64,000 nucleotides of DNA from Glaciimonas sp. (GCA_012927585.1 JABBOY010000002.1:1-64000); one strand, 5' to 3'. Counted from the stretch's first letter, positions 11,863 through 20,892 are shown. Notes: generated by a model from the letters alone, not told the origin. A program made the numbers and translations.

Positions 11863-12627
11863 ATGAGTCAGTTGTTAATTGAAGAATGCGAAGGTGTAGG
11901 TCATATCTCATTGAATCGTGTTGGTACGCTGAATGCGCTGAGTCGGGAATTTTGCGGTGAAATTGATGGGGCTCTGCGTCAGTTGGATCGTTCAGAAAAC
12001 ATCCGTTCCATCCTTATTACGTCGGCATTGAAACACTTTTCTGCCGGTGCTGATATTCACGAGATGGCTGGAATGAGTTCAGAAGAAGCGATTGTCACCA
12101 GATTTAATGGATGCGTAGAGCACCTACGCAACGTGTCAAAACCGGTAATTGTCGCCGTCAACGGTTTAGCGGCCGGAGGGGGGTGTGAACTCGTTGAAAT
12201 GTGCGATATCGTCATCGCTGCAGCCTCTGCTAAGTTTTGCCATCCTGAAATTACCTTGGCTGCAATGCCTGGCGCGGGCGGAACCCAACGACTGTCGCGG
12301 GTCGTAGGTAAGCACATAGCAATGGATTTGCTTTTGACAGGCCGAGTCCTTAGTGCGGATGAAGCTTTGGCTGCAGGATTAGTGTCAAGAGTCGTGCCGG
12401 ATGACGAATTATCAAATTCCGCATGGGCTATAGCGAAGCAGGTGGCGTCATTTTCGAGTCCTGTCGCATGTCGTATTAAAGCATGTGTCAACAAAACACA
12501 GGTTGAATTGGCCTTCGGATTACAGGCCGAACTAGACAACTTTCATCTTTGTTTTGATGAGCATGACTTCAGTGAAGGCCTCAATGCTTTTATTGGTAAG
12601 CGAAAGGCAAAGTTCCTTCATCGGTGA
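11863..12627 (+). CDS. Enoyl-CoA hydratase/isomerase family protein
   Basis: A 254-residue crotonase-fold protein. The oxyanion-hole segments HFSAGADIHEMAG and NGLAAGGGCEL are present. Both glutamates of classic hydratases are kept, one in GGCELVEMCDIVIAA and one in HPEITLAAMPGAGGTQRL, so 2-enoyl-CoA hydration is plausible; the substrate is unknown. I start at the ATG at 11863, seven bases after GGAG, rather than the overlapping TTG at 11860. Base composition is more AT-rich than the PDH genes, and it stands alone between the lpdA tail and a TA module, which suggests acquired DNA. Confidence 0.85.
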   Translation: MSQLLIEECEGVGHISLNRVGTLNALSREFCGEIDGALRQLDRSENIRSILITSALKHFSAGADIHEMAGMSSEEAIVTRFNGCVEHLRNVSKPVIVAVNGLAAGGGCELVEMCDIVIAAASAKFCHPEITLAAMPGAGGTQRLSRVVGKHIAMDLLLTGRVLSADEALAAGLVSRVVPDDELSNSAWAIAKQVASFSSPVACRIKACVNKTQVELAFGLQAELDNFHLCFDEHDFSEGLNAFIGKRKAKFLHR

Positions 12628-12659
12628 AATCTCAACTCATTTCAATACAAAAACACAAA

Positions 12660-12793
12660 AACAATAGGGGACAGACCACGGTTTCCGTTGCATAGTATCA
12701 GTGCGCCATCTGGCCGTCATCGTCTGCTTTGGAGTCGCAGCGGGAGGTCAAACCCGTTCGTCTCCCTCTTGCGCGGGCGCATCCGGCACTATG
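12660..12793 (+). repeat. Direct repeat beginning AACAATAGGGGACAGACC, copy 1
   Basis: About 134 bases running from AACAATAGGGGACAGACC to CACTATG. It overlaps the last 46 bases of the RHH antitoxin gene and recurs with roughly 80% identity at 17789-17921. The GGGGACAGACCACG core is familiar to me from sequences near REP/RAYT-type transposases, but no transposase is present here. Confidence 0.8.
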
Positions 12794-12987
12794 TTTAGAT
12801 AGTGCTCAAAGTCACTGCGCTTGCCTTTGCTTGCTTCCGACTTGAGGTAGTCGAGCGTCATCACCGAAGCCATTTTTTCTGCTGCGGCACTCGCGATGAA
12901 CTGGTTCACCGAGATATCATCGCGGGCGGCCAGTTCCTTGATTTTTTGATGCACGGAGTTCGGTAAGCGAACGGTCAATGCGGTCAT
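12748..12987 (-). CDS. Ribbon-helix-helix antitoxin/repressor
   Basis: A 79-residue protein with an N-terminal RHH DNA-binding segment (LTVRLPNSVHQKIKELAARDDISVNQFIASA, positions 4-34) and an acidic C-terminus. RHH proteins of this size usually neutralise a partner toxin and repress their own operon as dimers. Its ATG overlaps the TGA of the upstream PIN-domain gene (ATGA), so the two form a toxin-antitoxin operon. The reading frame is intact. Confidence 0.85.
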   Translation of the reverse strand: MTALTVRLPNSVHQKIKELAARDDISVNQFIASAAAEKMASVMTLDYLKSEASKGKRSDFEHYLNIVPDAPAQEGDERV

Positions 12988-13405
12988 GATCTACTCCTGA
13001 ATATTTTCAAAAAATCAGCAGACTTGATGGCCTGCACCTTCAACTCCTCAACACGCCGAAAATCCTTCCTGTTGTGTGTCACGATAACTGGCTACCAGAT
13101 GCCACAGCGCACTCCAGCACCATGTCATCATCTGGATCGCGCAAAAATGGTCGCCACAAAAAATGCATATCTTGCAAATGCGCAAGCGATGCCAGGTAGC
13201 GCAAGTACCCCAGCGCTGCATCAGCGCTCAGACCTGGAGGCAAATGTTCTGGCCTCGTCAAGACCGCCTGCCACTCTGTGTAGAGCGGTACGGTGAGCGC
13301 GATCTCGAAATCTCGACTCGGCAACATCGACATTAGCTGATAGCTTGCCCCGTTGCGTGAGCGCGCTGCGGCCACCAAGACCGATGTATCAAGAATCACG
13401 CGCAA
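12984..13405 (-). pseudogene. PIN-domain toxin gene with one-base frameshift
   Basis: The frame starts MRVILDTSVLVAAARS, with the first PIN acidic residue in LDTSVLV, and runs to DPDDDMVLECAVASGSQ near 13088. It then stops after two more codons. Restoring one base at about 13084-13088 continues the frame as IVTHNRKDFRRVEELK to a TGA at 12984 that overlaps the antitoxin ATG, giving a normal 140-residue PIN RNase. As sequenced, the product is 108 residues and lacks the conserved THNRKDF end and the last acidic region. It may be truly inactivated or a sequencing error. Confidence 0.8.
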
Positions 13406-13425
13406 AGTATTTATATCCGTATATT

Positions 13426-13443
13426 GGTTATGCCTGCATAACC
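13426..13443. promoter_or_regulatory. Operator-like inverted repeat upstream of the PIN/RHH operon
   Basis: GGTTATGC and GCATAACC flank two bases, 21 bases upstream of the PIN start codon and within AT-rich promoter-like sequence. Autoregulation by the RHH antitoxin is the likely use (inference). Confidence 0.6.
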
Positions 13444-13611
13444 ATATAACACGCTTTCTGTCGTTGTATGCAGCAGAAATTTTTGGTGTGGCTCAAACGC
13501 GAGAGGAGGAGCAATCAGAAAGGCTTGCCAATCCCGAGTTTGCGATGGGGCAATGCACAAGCACAGCGGGTTGAAATAGGTGGTGCCGGATCAGCGCCAT
13601 GCAGGACACGC

Positions 13612-13728
13612 GGCCGGCCAGAAATCGCACTGCGACGCCCGCGTGATTCCCTGGGTAAATCAATCGGCATGGCGGATAAAGTGTTCGAAGGCGTCTGCGC
13701 CGATTTGCCACCGCTGCGCAAGAAGTAA
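13612..13728 (+). pseudogene. Decayed duplicate of the lpdA 3' end
   Basis: Bases 13612-13649 match lpdA 11037-11074 (around [13 protein letters not shown]) with few changes. The text then jumps across about 295 deleted bases to the last codons of lpdA: the frame ends SLGKSIGMADKVFEGVCADL and a short basic tail before TAA. The coding part has lost its beginning and is internally deleted, so it cannot make a functional enzyme. Confidence 0.85.
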
Positions 13729-13748
13729 GCACCGCAGCAGTCCAGCAA

Positions 13749-13787
13749 AAGCTTCCCCCGGAATTTCCGGCGGGAGGCTTTTTTTAT
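13749..13787 (+). terminator. Imperfect duplicate of the lpdA terminator
   Basis: A hairpin AAGCTTCCCCCGGAA / TTCCGGCGGGAGGCTT with one bulged base and a T-run, derived from 11473-11511. It may still end transcription. Confidence 0.6.
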
Positions 13788-13930
13788 CTGCGCGAGAGCG
13801 GTTTTTTTATGAAATTGCAGAGAGCGTATTAAAAATTCCAATATGGTCGAATATATTTATTGGTGTTTTTAAAATACCGTGGATGTTATTTAGCTATTAG
13901 CGATACTGGAAAAGGGTTGATTTCGGCCAA

Positions 13931-14104
13931 TTACGGACGGTCACCGGCGCTTTTCACTTTGGGATACAACACGATGTGCGAACCACAAAATCTTGTTACT
14001 CGAATTGAAGTAATCTCTTGACGAAAGTTTGCCGGGATAAACAACTACGCGAGAAAGCGGAGCGGAAGGGATATGAAAATTACCGGGTTGCGCAGTAGTG
14101 AATT
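13931..14104. other. Short non-coding stretch before the LysR gene end
   Basis: About 170 bases between the duplicated lpdA tail and the LysR gene. No gene, repeat or clear hairpin was recognised. Confidence 0.4.
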
Positions 14105-14998
14105 TCAACAGTCTGCTAAAGTTGCTTGCAGAATGCTGAGGAAATTATTCGCTGCAGGAGATGCTTTCCGCCTCGCGATCACATGTAGCTCGATTTCTGC
14201 CACAGCCTCTCGCAATTGGCACACCTTAACCGGTGACAAATGGGATTGCACGACCGTTTCGGGAACAATCGAGACCCCAACACCAGCCCCAACTAAGCCG
14301 ACAATTGCAGACATTGAGGTTGCCTCGATAGCAATGTCAGGTTGAATGCCGTGCTTGACGAGCAGACTGACAACCAGATCACTTAACGCGGTTTCCAATC
14401 GCCTCGGAAAAATCACAAAACGCTCGTTTCGCAAGTCACTGATCGAAATTCGAGTATTTCCGGCGAGTCGATGTTTCAGAGGAAGTATTGCCACCAGACG
14501 CTCGCGGGAGAGGGTTCGACTTGTCAACAGCTTAGCAGACGATGGCAGCGCGCCACGAACCAAGCCAATATCTATGCGCTCCGCCGCAACGTCCTCTATC
14601 TGACTTAAAGTTGACCCTTCCTGCATTTGAAGGTCGATTTCAGGATATTTTTCTCTGTATGCAGCAATGCAAGCTAAAACCTTGGTGCAGTACAGTGCCG
14701 ACCTTGAGTAACCGATATGCAGAGATCCGATCTCTCCCCTCCCTGCGCATTTAGCGTCGGTGATCGCTGTCTGAAGTTGCCGAATAAGCTGATAGGCATG
14801 CTGCAAAAATACCTGTCCAGAAGCAGTTAATTTGACTGATCTCCTATTTCGTTCGAAAAGAGCCACCCCTAGCCGATCTTCAAGTAATTTTATTTGCTGG
14901 CTTAAGGGTGGTTGCGAGATGTGGAGTCGAATAGCTGCCCGACCAAAATGCAACTCTTCTGCAACCGACACGAAATATTTAAGCTGTTTAAAGTTCAT
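14105..14998 (-). CDS. LysR-family transcriptional regulator
   Basis: A 297-residue LysR protein of standard length. The winged helix-turn-helix occupies the first 60 residues (MNFKQLKYFVSVAEELHFGR; then QPPLSQQIKLLEDRLGVALF), and an effector-binding domain follows from about residue 90. It is divergent from the MFS/oxygenase operon, with a 100-base gap containing an inverted repeat of LysR-box form, so it most likely controls that operon in response to a small molecule (inference). Confidence 0.92.
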   Translation of the reverse strand: MNFKQLKYFVSVAEELHFGRAAIRLHISQPPLSQQIKLLEDRLGVALFERNRRSVKLTASGQVFLQHAYQLIRQLQTAITDAKCAGRGEIGSLHIGYSRSALYCTKVLACIAAYREKYPEIDLQMQEGSTLSQIEDVAAERIDIGLVRGALPSSAKLLTSRTLSRERLVAILPLKHRLAGNTRISISDLRNERFVIFPRRLETALSDLVVSLLVKHGIQPDIAIEATSMSAIVGLVGAGVGVSIVPETVVQSHLSPVKVCQLREAVAEIELHVIARRKASPAANNFLSILQATLADC

Positions 14999-15033
14999 CG
15001 TCGCGGTGATAAGAATGTCGTATCACAGAAAGG

Positions 15034-15058
15034 AAAAATTAATATTGTACTAATTTTT
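15034..15058. promoter_or_regulatory. LysR-box-like inverted repeat
   Basis: AAAAATTA and TAATTTTT are perfect complements separated by nine bases, containing the T-N11-A pattern of LysR operators. It sits between the divergent LysR and MFS genes. Confidence 0.6.
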
Positions 15059-15098
15059 TGAGCGGAAATATAGTAACCGTCATGATTGGTGCTAGAAA

Positions 15099-16307
15099 AT
15101 GACGACAACAAAATATCACTTAGCAGTTCTGTGCGCTTCCATTAGTGCTTTTCTCGATCTCTATAGTACACAGGCGATTTATCCGGCGTTGCATTCGCGT
15201 TTCGGCATCGGACCGGCTGGCACTGGAGCTCTAATCATGGCATCGACAATCGGAATCGCTGTCGCATCGCCGCTCGCGGGTTTGCTTACCGAAAGAATAG
15301 GCAGCCGTAAAGCCTCCTTTATAGGCCTCGTATTACTTATACTCCTATCATTCTCCGTCAGTTTTTTAAAAGATTTGCATTGGTTGCTCGGAATACGGTT
15401 TTTGTCAGGACTGGTTATTCCCATCGTTCTTTCGTCACTTCTTGCATCTGTTCATCTAACGTCTGAAGTTGGCGATGAGGTCTCGGTTTCCGCCACCTAC
15501 GTGAGCGGCACCATCATCGGCGGAATTGCCGGGCGCTATCTGCCGGCATTGCTTGTCCCATTGCTTGGTTGGACGCCAGCGTCGATCGTATTTTCTGGTG
15601 TGCACCTGATCCTATTCATTTTTACCGTCCTCCTCTTGCCGGTCTCCACGAACCCCGCTCCTTCCGGCTCTATTGACCTGCGTCTCGATGTATTCAGGCG
15701 TGCATGGACTGAATCGCTGAGGGCTAAGTTTTTGGCCGGATTTTGTCTACTATTTTGCCAGACGGCGGTCTTCACGTACATCGTGATCCGACTTTACGTA
15801 GCGCCATTCAACCTGGATTATTCGACCTTAGGTGCTCTGTACCTGGTATTCCTTCCCCCACTGATACTCATTCGGTTCATCCCGCGGTTGCGAAAACGTG
15901 TCGAGGCGAAGACTCTTCTTCTGGCTGCCGTCATAGGCGGCTGGTGCGGTTTGCTACTCACAATCTCGAATACATTCTGGGTGGTACTTGCCGGATTAGC
16001 CGTCTTCTCTACCGCCGTGTTTGTGGCGCAAACGGTTTTAGCGAACGAAATTGGTGCGGATGCATCTGCGCCAAAAGCGGTAAGTGCCGGAATGTATCTT
16101 TTCTTTTATTACCTTGGTTGGAGCCTTGGCGCGCTCGCCCCGGCTCTGTTTTGGTCGTCGTTCGGCTGGAATGGATGTCTTATTCTGCTCTGTCTCGTGC
16201 AACTCACAGGATTTGCTTTAAGCAAAAATCATTGGTACAAAAAACAACATGATTTGATCCCGAAAATGCGGGAGCTACTACTTATCGACCTTAAGGAAAA
16301 AACATGA
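15099..16307 (+). CDS. Major facilitator superfamily transporter
   Basis: A 402-residue protein with about twelve hydrophobic segments. The MFS loop 2-3 signature is visible as GLLTERIGSRKA (about residues 61-75), and the N-terminal LDLYSTQAIYPALHSRFGIG segment resembles YnfM/AraJ-like drug and sugar exporters. It probably imports or exports the compound handled by the downstream oxygenase. Its TGA overlaps the ATG of the next gene. The gene is AT-richer than the chromosomal backbone. Confidence 0.88.
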   Translation: MTTTKYHLAVLCASISAFLDLYSTQAIYPALHSRFGIGPAGTGALIMASTIGIAVASPLAGLLTERIGSRKASFIGLVLLILLSFSVSFLKDLHWLLGIRFLSGLVIPIVLSSLLASVHLTSEVGDEVSVSATYVSGTIIGGIAGRYLPALLVPLLGWTPASIVFSGVHLILFIFTVLLLPVSTNPAPSGSIDLRLDVFRRAWTESLRAKFLAGFCLLFCQTAVFTYIVIRLYVAPFNLDYSTLGALYLVFLPPLILIRFIPRLRKRVEAKTLLLAAVIGGWCGLLLTISNTFWVVLAGLAVFSTAVFVAQTVLANEIGADASAPKAVSAGMYLFFYYLGWSLGALAPALFWSSFGWNGCLILLCLVQLTGFALSKNHWYKKQHDLIPKMRELLLIDLKEKT

Positions 16308-17326
16308 GGAATGTATTAGATCCCGTCGGCGTTTCAACTATGGATTCATATCTCGTTCCGCGTTGGGCCGCGGAATGGAAGAGAATCATCGACGTCGTCA
16401 AAGGCTATCATCCTTACGCAGACAACTATGCTGCGATCACCCCCATCCCTGATATACCGTCCTTGCGTGACGATCTCAGAAGCGTAGCTCCCAGCTTGGC
16501 GGATTTCACCGATAGACTGGAGTCTCATATCAGCGCGGGCGGGTGTGGCGCGTTTGTTCCCGAATTGTGCCTCTCTGATTTTGATGACAATACGCGAGCA
16601 TGTCTGGTATATGCGCTCGCCGTTTGCATAGGAGACCCAACCCAAACTGATCATAAGAATCGCCGCGTTATTTGGGATGTGACACCGAGGAAAACGGAAA
16701 CCGATTATTTCCCCACTTTTTCCGAGCACGACCAAGAGGCTGCATTCCATACTGATGCACAATATTATCCGGTACCAGAAAAATATTTTGCGCTTTACGT
16801 AATGAAGCCCGCAAGCTGCTACGGTGGCCGTTCTACCGTGTGCGACGCGCGCGCGTTACGCCACGCAATTGAGGCCAAAAACAAACGCTGGATCATCGAA
16901 GAGCTTCATCAACGTCTCTTGCCATTTCGGGTGCCAAGTGCATTCACTACTACGCAAGACAGCCAAGATATTCAGGCGACCATCGCGCCGATATTCTCAG
17001 ACGCGACATCCATTCGATACAGACGCGACACACTGCTTGATGGCTTACGTTATTTCCCTGAGTACGGTGACTCGGATATCGTCAAGGCGTTGGATGCTTT
17101 CGACTTCGAGTTAAAGAATATTAAAGTTGCAGCCGAAGTTTTCATGCCTAAAGATAGCTTAATGTTTATAGATAATCATACCGCTCTTCACGCGCGCACT
17201 GCCTTCGTGGATAGATCCAGACATCTTCTGCGGATAAGGCTGCAGAAAGACGAAAATATTCCAATAAAATACGAGATGCTCACAGTGAAAAAATTGCCCA
17301 CTGAGGCATATGACCTGATTGCCTAA
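16304..17326 (+). CDS. TauD/TfdA-like Fe(II)/2-oxoglutarate-dependent oxygenase
   Basis: A 340-residue protein translated from an ATG that overlaps the MFS stop (ATGA). The iron-binding HxD is seen in AAFHTDAQYYPVPEKYF (about residue 147). The distal histidine is in DNHTALHARTAF, with the 2-oxoglutarate-binding arginine in SRHLLRIRL. The family hydroxylates or oxidatively decarboxylates small acids or amino-acid derivatives; this substrate is unknown. The N-terminal 130 residues are not familiar. With the exporter and LysR regulator it forms a self-contained three-gene locus. Confidence 0.85.
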   Translation: MRNVLDPVGVSTMDSYLVPRWAAEWKRIIDVVKGYHPYADNYAAITPIPDIPSLRDDLRSVAPSLADFTDRLESHISAGGCGAFVPELCLSDFDDNTRACLVYALAVCIGDPTQTDHKNRRVIWDVTPRKTETDYFPTFSEHDQEAAFHTDAQYYPVPEKYFALYVMKPASCYGGRSTVCDARALRHAIEAKNKRWIIEELHQRLLPFRVPSAFTTTQDSQDIQATIAPIFSDATSIRYRRDTLLDGLRYFPEYGDSDIVKALDAFDFELKNIKVAAEVFMPKDSLMFIDNHTALHARTAFVDRSRHLLRIRLQKDENIPIKYEMLTVKKLPTEAYDLIA

Positions 17327-17343
17327 TCTGGCGTGTTTCAAAT

Positions 17344-17382
17344 GAGGTATCAGAACAAGAGCAAGTTGCTCTTGTCGCCTCA
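17344..17382. terminator. Hairpin after the oxygenase gene
   Basis: ACAAGAGCAA and TTGCTCTTGT pair around one base, extended by an outer TGAGG/CCTCA pairing. It lies 18 bases after the stop but has no T-run, so termination is uncertain. Confidence 0.45.
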
Positions 17383-17702
17383 CTTTGATATATGGTTGGC
17401 GGGTATTACGGCTGGCGCGTTTTGGTAATCCCTTGTCTGAATTATCTTCTGCTGAAGCAGCAACGGTTGTCCCACTATCGTATGCGCCCGGTTCGTATCG
17501 GGAGGCTCCTGGTCGATTCGCAAAGCGGCGCAACTGGCTACTATTTGGGCTTCAAAAATGGCTCATAACCGGCATTCAACCGACCCCAAAAGCGCCACCG
17601 CAAGCCGGTTAGTTCCACCCTGAACGTCGGTTTTCGTAATGCTGACAGTCCAGTGCGGGTCGACACCGGTCTGTCGATGTTCGCAAAACGCGACACTGCA
17701 CG

Positions 17703-17788
17703 TTGCGAGCGGCTGCGGTTTCCAGTTTTAACTGTTCAGCATTTTCATCCGTCCCTCTCCATAACGCGCGCCGCTTGCTGCTCCGAAT
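17703..17788 (-). pseudogene. Remnant of an aldo/keto reductase C-terminus
   Basis: On the minus strand this reads [19 protein letters not shown] followed by a stop. The intact aldo/keto reductase at 18923-19924 ends [22 protein letters not shown] identity with 18900-18985 is about 80%. Nothing upstream of these codons survives, and the remnant abuts the AACAATAGGGGACAGACC repeat at 17789. Confidence 0.8.
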
Positions 17789-17921
17789 AACAATAGGGGA
17801 CAGACCACGGTTTCCGTTGCGAAGCTGTCAGTGGTTCATCTGGCCGCAATCGTCTGTTTGGCGTTGCAGTGGGGGTCAAACTCTTTAGTCTCCCTCTTGC
17901 TCGGGCGCATCCGGCACTATG
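17789..17921 (+). repeat. Direct repeat beginning AACAATAGGGGACAGACC, copy 2
   Basis: Matches 12660-12793 over its full length with about 20% divergence. It includes the C-terminal codons of the RHH antitoxin in decayed form, but no antitoxin gene is present here. Confidence 0.8.
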
Positions 17922-17929
17922 CTCAGCGA

Positions 17930-17964
17930 GTAGGGCGTAATAAGCGCAGCGCTTTACGCCCTAC
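17930..17964. repeat. Small palindromic repeat (GTAGGGCGTAA arms)
   Basis: GTAGGGCGTAA and TTACGCCCTAC form perfect 11-bp arms around a 13-base loop containing AAGCGCAGCGC. This resembles a REP-like palindrome common in proteobacterial intergenic DNA. A partial third arm (TTACGCCTTACGG) follows. Confidence 0.7.
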
Positions 17965-18126
17965 GAATTACGCCTTACGGCCTTCACACGGTTTTGGGCT
18001 TTTTCCATTTCAGGACAGTCAAAAAAGTTCCAAAGATGACGCAGATTTCACGCGCCACCACACCCGTATGGCGTGCAGGCAATAATATCCGTGCGCGTTT
18101 TATCGAAGGCTGAATTTGTAATTTAA

Positions 18127-18140
18127 TACCAAATTTGGTA
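18127..18140. promoter_or_regulatory. Perfect 14-bp palindromic operator before the HigB/HigA pair
   Basis: TACCAAATTTGGTA is its own complement and lies ten bases before the toxin ATG, in AT-rich promoter-like sequence. This is the expected position of a HigA-type autoregulatory operator. Confidence 0.7.
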
Positions 18141-18149
18141 ATATTTAAC

Positions 18150-18481
18150 ATGACATACACGATTACTTATTACAGCGATGCGGTACAGGCGGATATTCGA
18201 GAACTCCCAGAAACCTTAATAGCCCGATTTTTGCCCTGACCGACCGCATGATCCACAACGGCGCCAATCTGGGTGAGCCGCACACTCAGGCAATGGGCGA
18301 CGGACTGTTTGAATTGCGCCTCAAAGGGCCGGAAGGTATTGCGCGAGTGTTTTACTGCACGTTGGTAGGCAAGCGCATCGTGATGTTGCATAGCTTCGTT
18401 AAGAAAACGCAAAAAACCCCGGCGCGTGAATTGCGCACGGCACAAGCCAGAATGAAGGAGATTAAAAATGCTCACGCATGA
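18150..18481 (+). pseudogene. HigB/RelE-like toxin gene with one-base frameshift
   Basis: The frame begins MTYTITYYSDAVQADIRELP and stops near 18237. Adding one T to the T5 run at 18228-18232 joins it to the downstream frame (FALTDRMIHNGANLGEPHTQ), giving a 110-residue phage Gp49-like/HigB-family toxin ending with the conserved RVFYCTLVGKRIVMLHSFVK core. Toxins of this family cleave mRNA on the ribosome. As sequenced it is broken, through either a real homopolymer mutation or a sequencing error. A 77-codon in-frame remainder from 18248 has no ribosome site. Confidence 0.8.
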
Positions 18482-18755
18482 AGATTTTAAAGCCGAAATG
18501 ATGAAAAGGCCCGGCGTTCGAGCCGAAGTAGAGCGCCTGGAACGCGAAGAAATGCCCATCCTGGATGAGATTCTTGCAGCACGTAAAGCTGCCGGCCTGA
18601 CTCAAGCGCAGGTTGCCGAGCGCATGGGCAGCACCGCCCCGGCAGTGTCACGGCTCGAAGATGCGCTGGTAACTGGCAAACATTCGCCCTCGCTTGCGAC
18701 GCTGCGCAAGTACGCGGCAGCACTTGGAAAACGCATAGAAGTGCATTTGGTTTGA
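18468..18755 (+). CDS. XRE-family antitoxin (HigA-like)
   Basis: A 95-residue protein overlapping the toxin frame by 14 bases. The helix-turn-helix is at about 36-70 (LAARKAAGLTQAQVAERMGS and the following AVSRLED). It is expected to bind the toxin and repress from the palindrome at 18127. The frame is intact although its partner is not. Confidence 0.85.
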   Translation: MLTHEDFKAEMMKRPGVRAEVERLEREEMPILDEILAARKAAGLTQAQVAERMGSTAPAVSRLEDALVTGKHSPSLATLRKYAAALGKRIEVHLV

Positions 18756-18922
18756 TGCGGCGTCACACTAGCAGCAGTCTTATTTGGACAATAGTGCAAG
18801 CTAGGTACCAGCCTGTCGATAATTTGCATTAACTCAACCAGAAATATTCCAGCTATGCGCTGATACCTGCCCGAGTCGCATGCCTTTGCACCTCTTGGCA
18901 CGAGCGGCTCCCGCCTCCACAT

Positions 18923-19924
<1,002 letters not shown>

Positions 19925-20342
19925 GGGACTGTTCCTTATCAAGAGAGTGTGTGGGCGCGCCCGCATTCAATGTCGTTTCAATGTCGCCGTACATGGCGAT
20001 TTTTTGGTACATGACGACCAGGTTGCCCTGCAATTCTGCAAGCGTGGTTTCCAGTGACAGCGTGTGTTGCTCCAGCAGCGCCTTGCGTTCCGACACGCTT
20101 TCCCTTTGATTGCCTAGCCTGCGCAGTTCGGCATAGCGCAACATCTTCTGGATCGGCAGCCCGGTCGAGCGCAGCTTCAGCAAAAACGCGATCCACAGAA
20201 TATCTTCCTCGCGGTAGATTCTGTGTTTGTTGTCCTTGCGCGGGATCGGATCGATCAGGCCGATGCGTTCGTAATAGCGCAACGTATGGACGGTCAGTCC
20301 GGTCGCCGCCGCCGCTTGCTGTATCGTCAGGGAAGTCGTCAT

Positions 20343-20721
20343 GGCAATCAGTGTATTTGTTAAAGTGCACTCGAAGTCAAGCGCGTCGGGCGACATTAAT
20401 GGATGACCGCGGAAAGATCGAGTAACTGCATGTCGGCACGGTTCTGCTCCGGCAGCCCGGCCGTCACGTATTCCGATGCAATACATTTAGCTATTGGTAT
20501 GGTTAAATATCATGCAGTGTCAAAAAGCGTTTAATCTTTTCCAAGATTCAGTATCGACATTTGCCAATCATTCCTCTGGAAAACCGCAGCCAGAAAGGGC
20601 TGTGAAGTATTTTTAGTTCGCTGAAATTAAAAAAATGGACAATCCATCACGCTGCATATCACCGCCATGCCTGAAAGCTTGGGTTGCGGCATAATCATGG
20701 GTTTTTTCATCGAGATACCAA
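20343..20721. other. Intergenic region upstream of MerR and the small CDGSH gene
   Basis: About 380 bases. It presumably carries the MerR promoter on one strand and the promoter of the small gene on the other; no MerR-type dyad with 19-20-base spacing was identified with confidence. Confidence 0.4.
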
Positions 20722-20892
20722 ATGCGCGTTCGGACAAATTCAGAAGATATCGGTCGATGCGGTTGTGGCCGTCGCGATTACTGCGATGGCAGTCATGGTC
20801 TGACGGAAGCGCAGTGGCAAGAAGTCCAGGCTAAAGAGCTAGAGCTCGCTCAGAAAAATACTGATATTGCCAACCAGGAAAGAGGCAACTGA
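20722..20892 (+). CDS. Small CDGSH-like iron-sulfur protein (56 residues)
   Basis: An ATG opens a 56-codon frame containing GRCGCGRRDYCDGSHGL at residues 11-27. C13, C15, C21 and H25 match the three cysteines and one histidine that ligate a [2Fe-2S] cluster in CDGSH proteins. The loop between C15 and C21 is five residues instead of the usual eight or so. The rest is a Gln/Glu-rich helix (TEAQWQEVQAKELELAQKN). An upstream in-frame stop makes this ATG the first possible start; its ribosome site is weak. The neighbours give no functional hint. Confidence 0.6.
   Translation: MRVRTNSEDIGRCGCGRRDYCDGSHGLTEAQWQEVQAKELELAQKNTDIANQERGN

Larger units (their letters stand above)
13612..13930 (+). repeat. 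Degenerate second copy of the lpdA tail region
   Basis: Continues from the lpdA remnant through a copy of the terminator (13749-13787), the GCGCGAGAGCGG stretch, a worn copy of the dispersed element (13821-13880, spacing no longer 20) and the GGATGTTATTTAGCTATTAG segment. It matches 11370-11745 in order. A 2-3 kb accessory block lies between the two copies. Confidence 0.8.
17327..18149. other. Non-coding stretch with gene remnants
   Basis: About 820 bases without an intact gene. It contains the hairpin at 17344, unrecognised sequence to about 17700, then an aldo/keto-reductase tail remnant, a second copy of the AACAATAGGGGACAGACC repeat, a small palindromic repeat and the promoter region of the HigBA-type pair. 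Confidence 0.6.

Noticed and set aside
18036-18113. A 25-codon frame (MTQISRATTPVWRAGNNIRA...) before the HigB-like gene
   Set aside because: No ribosome site, no recognised family and surrounded by decayed sequence.
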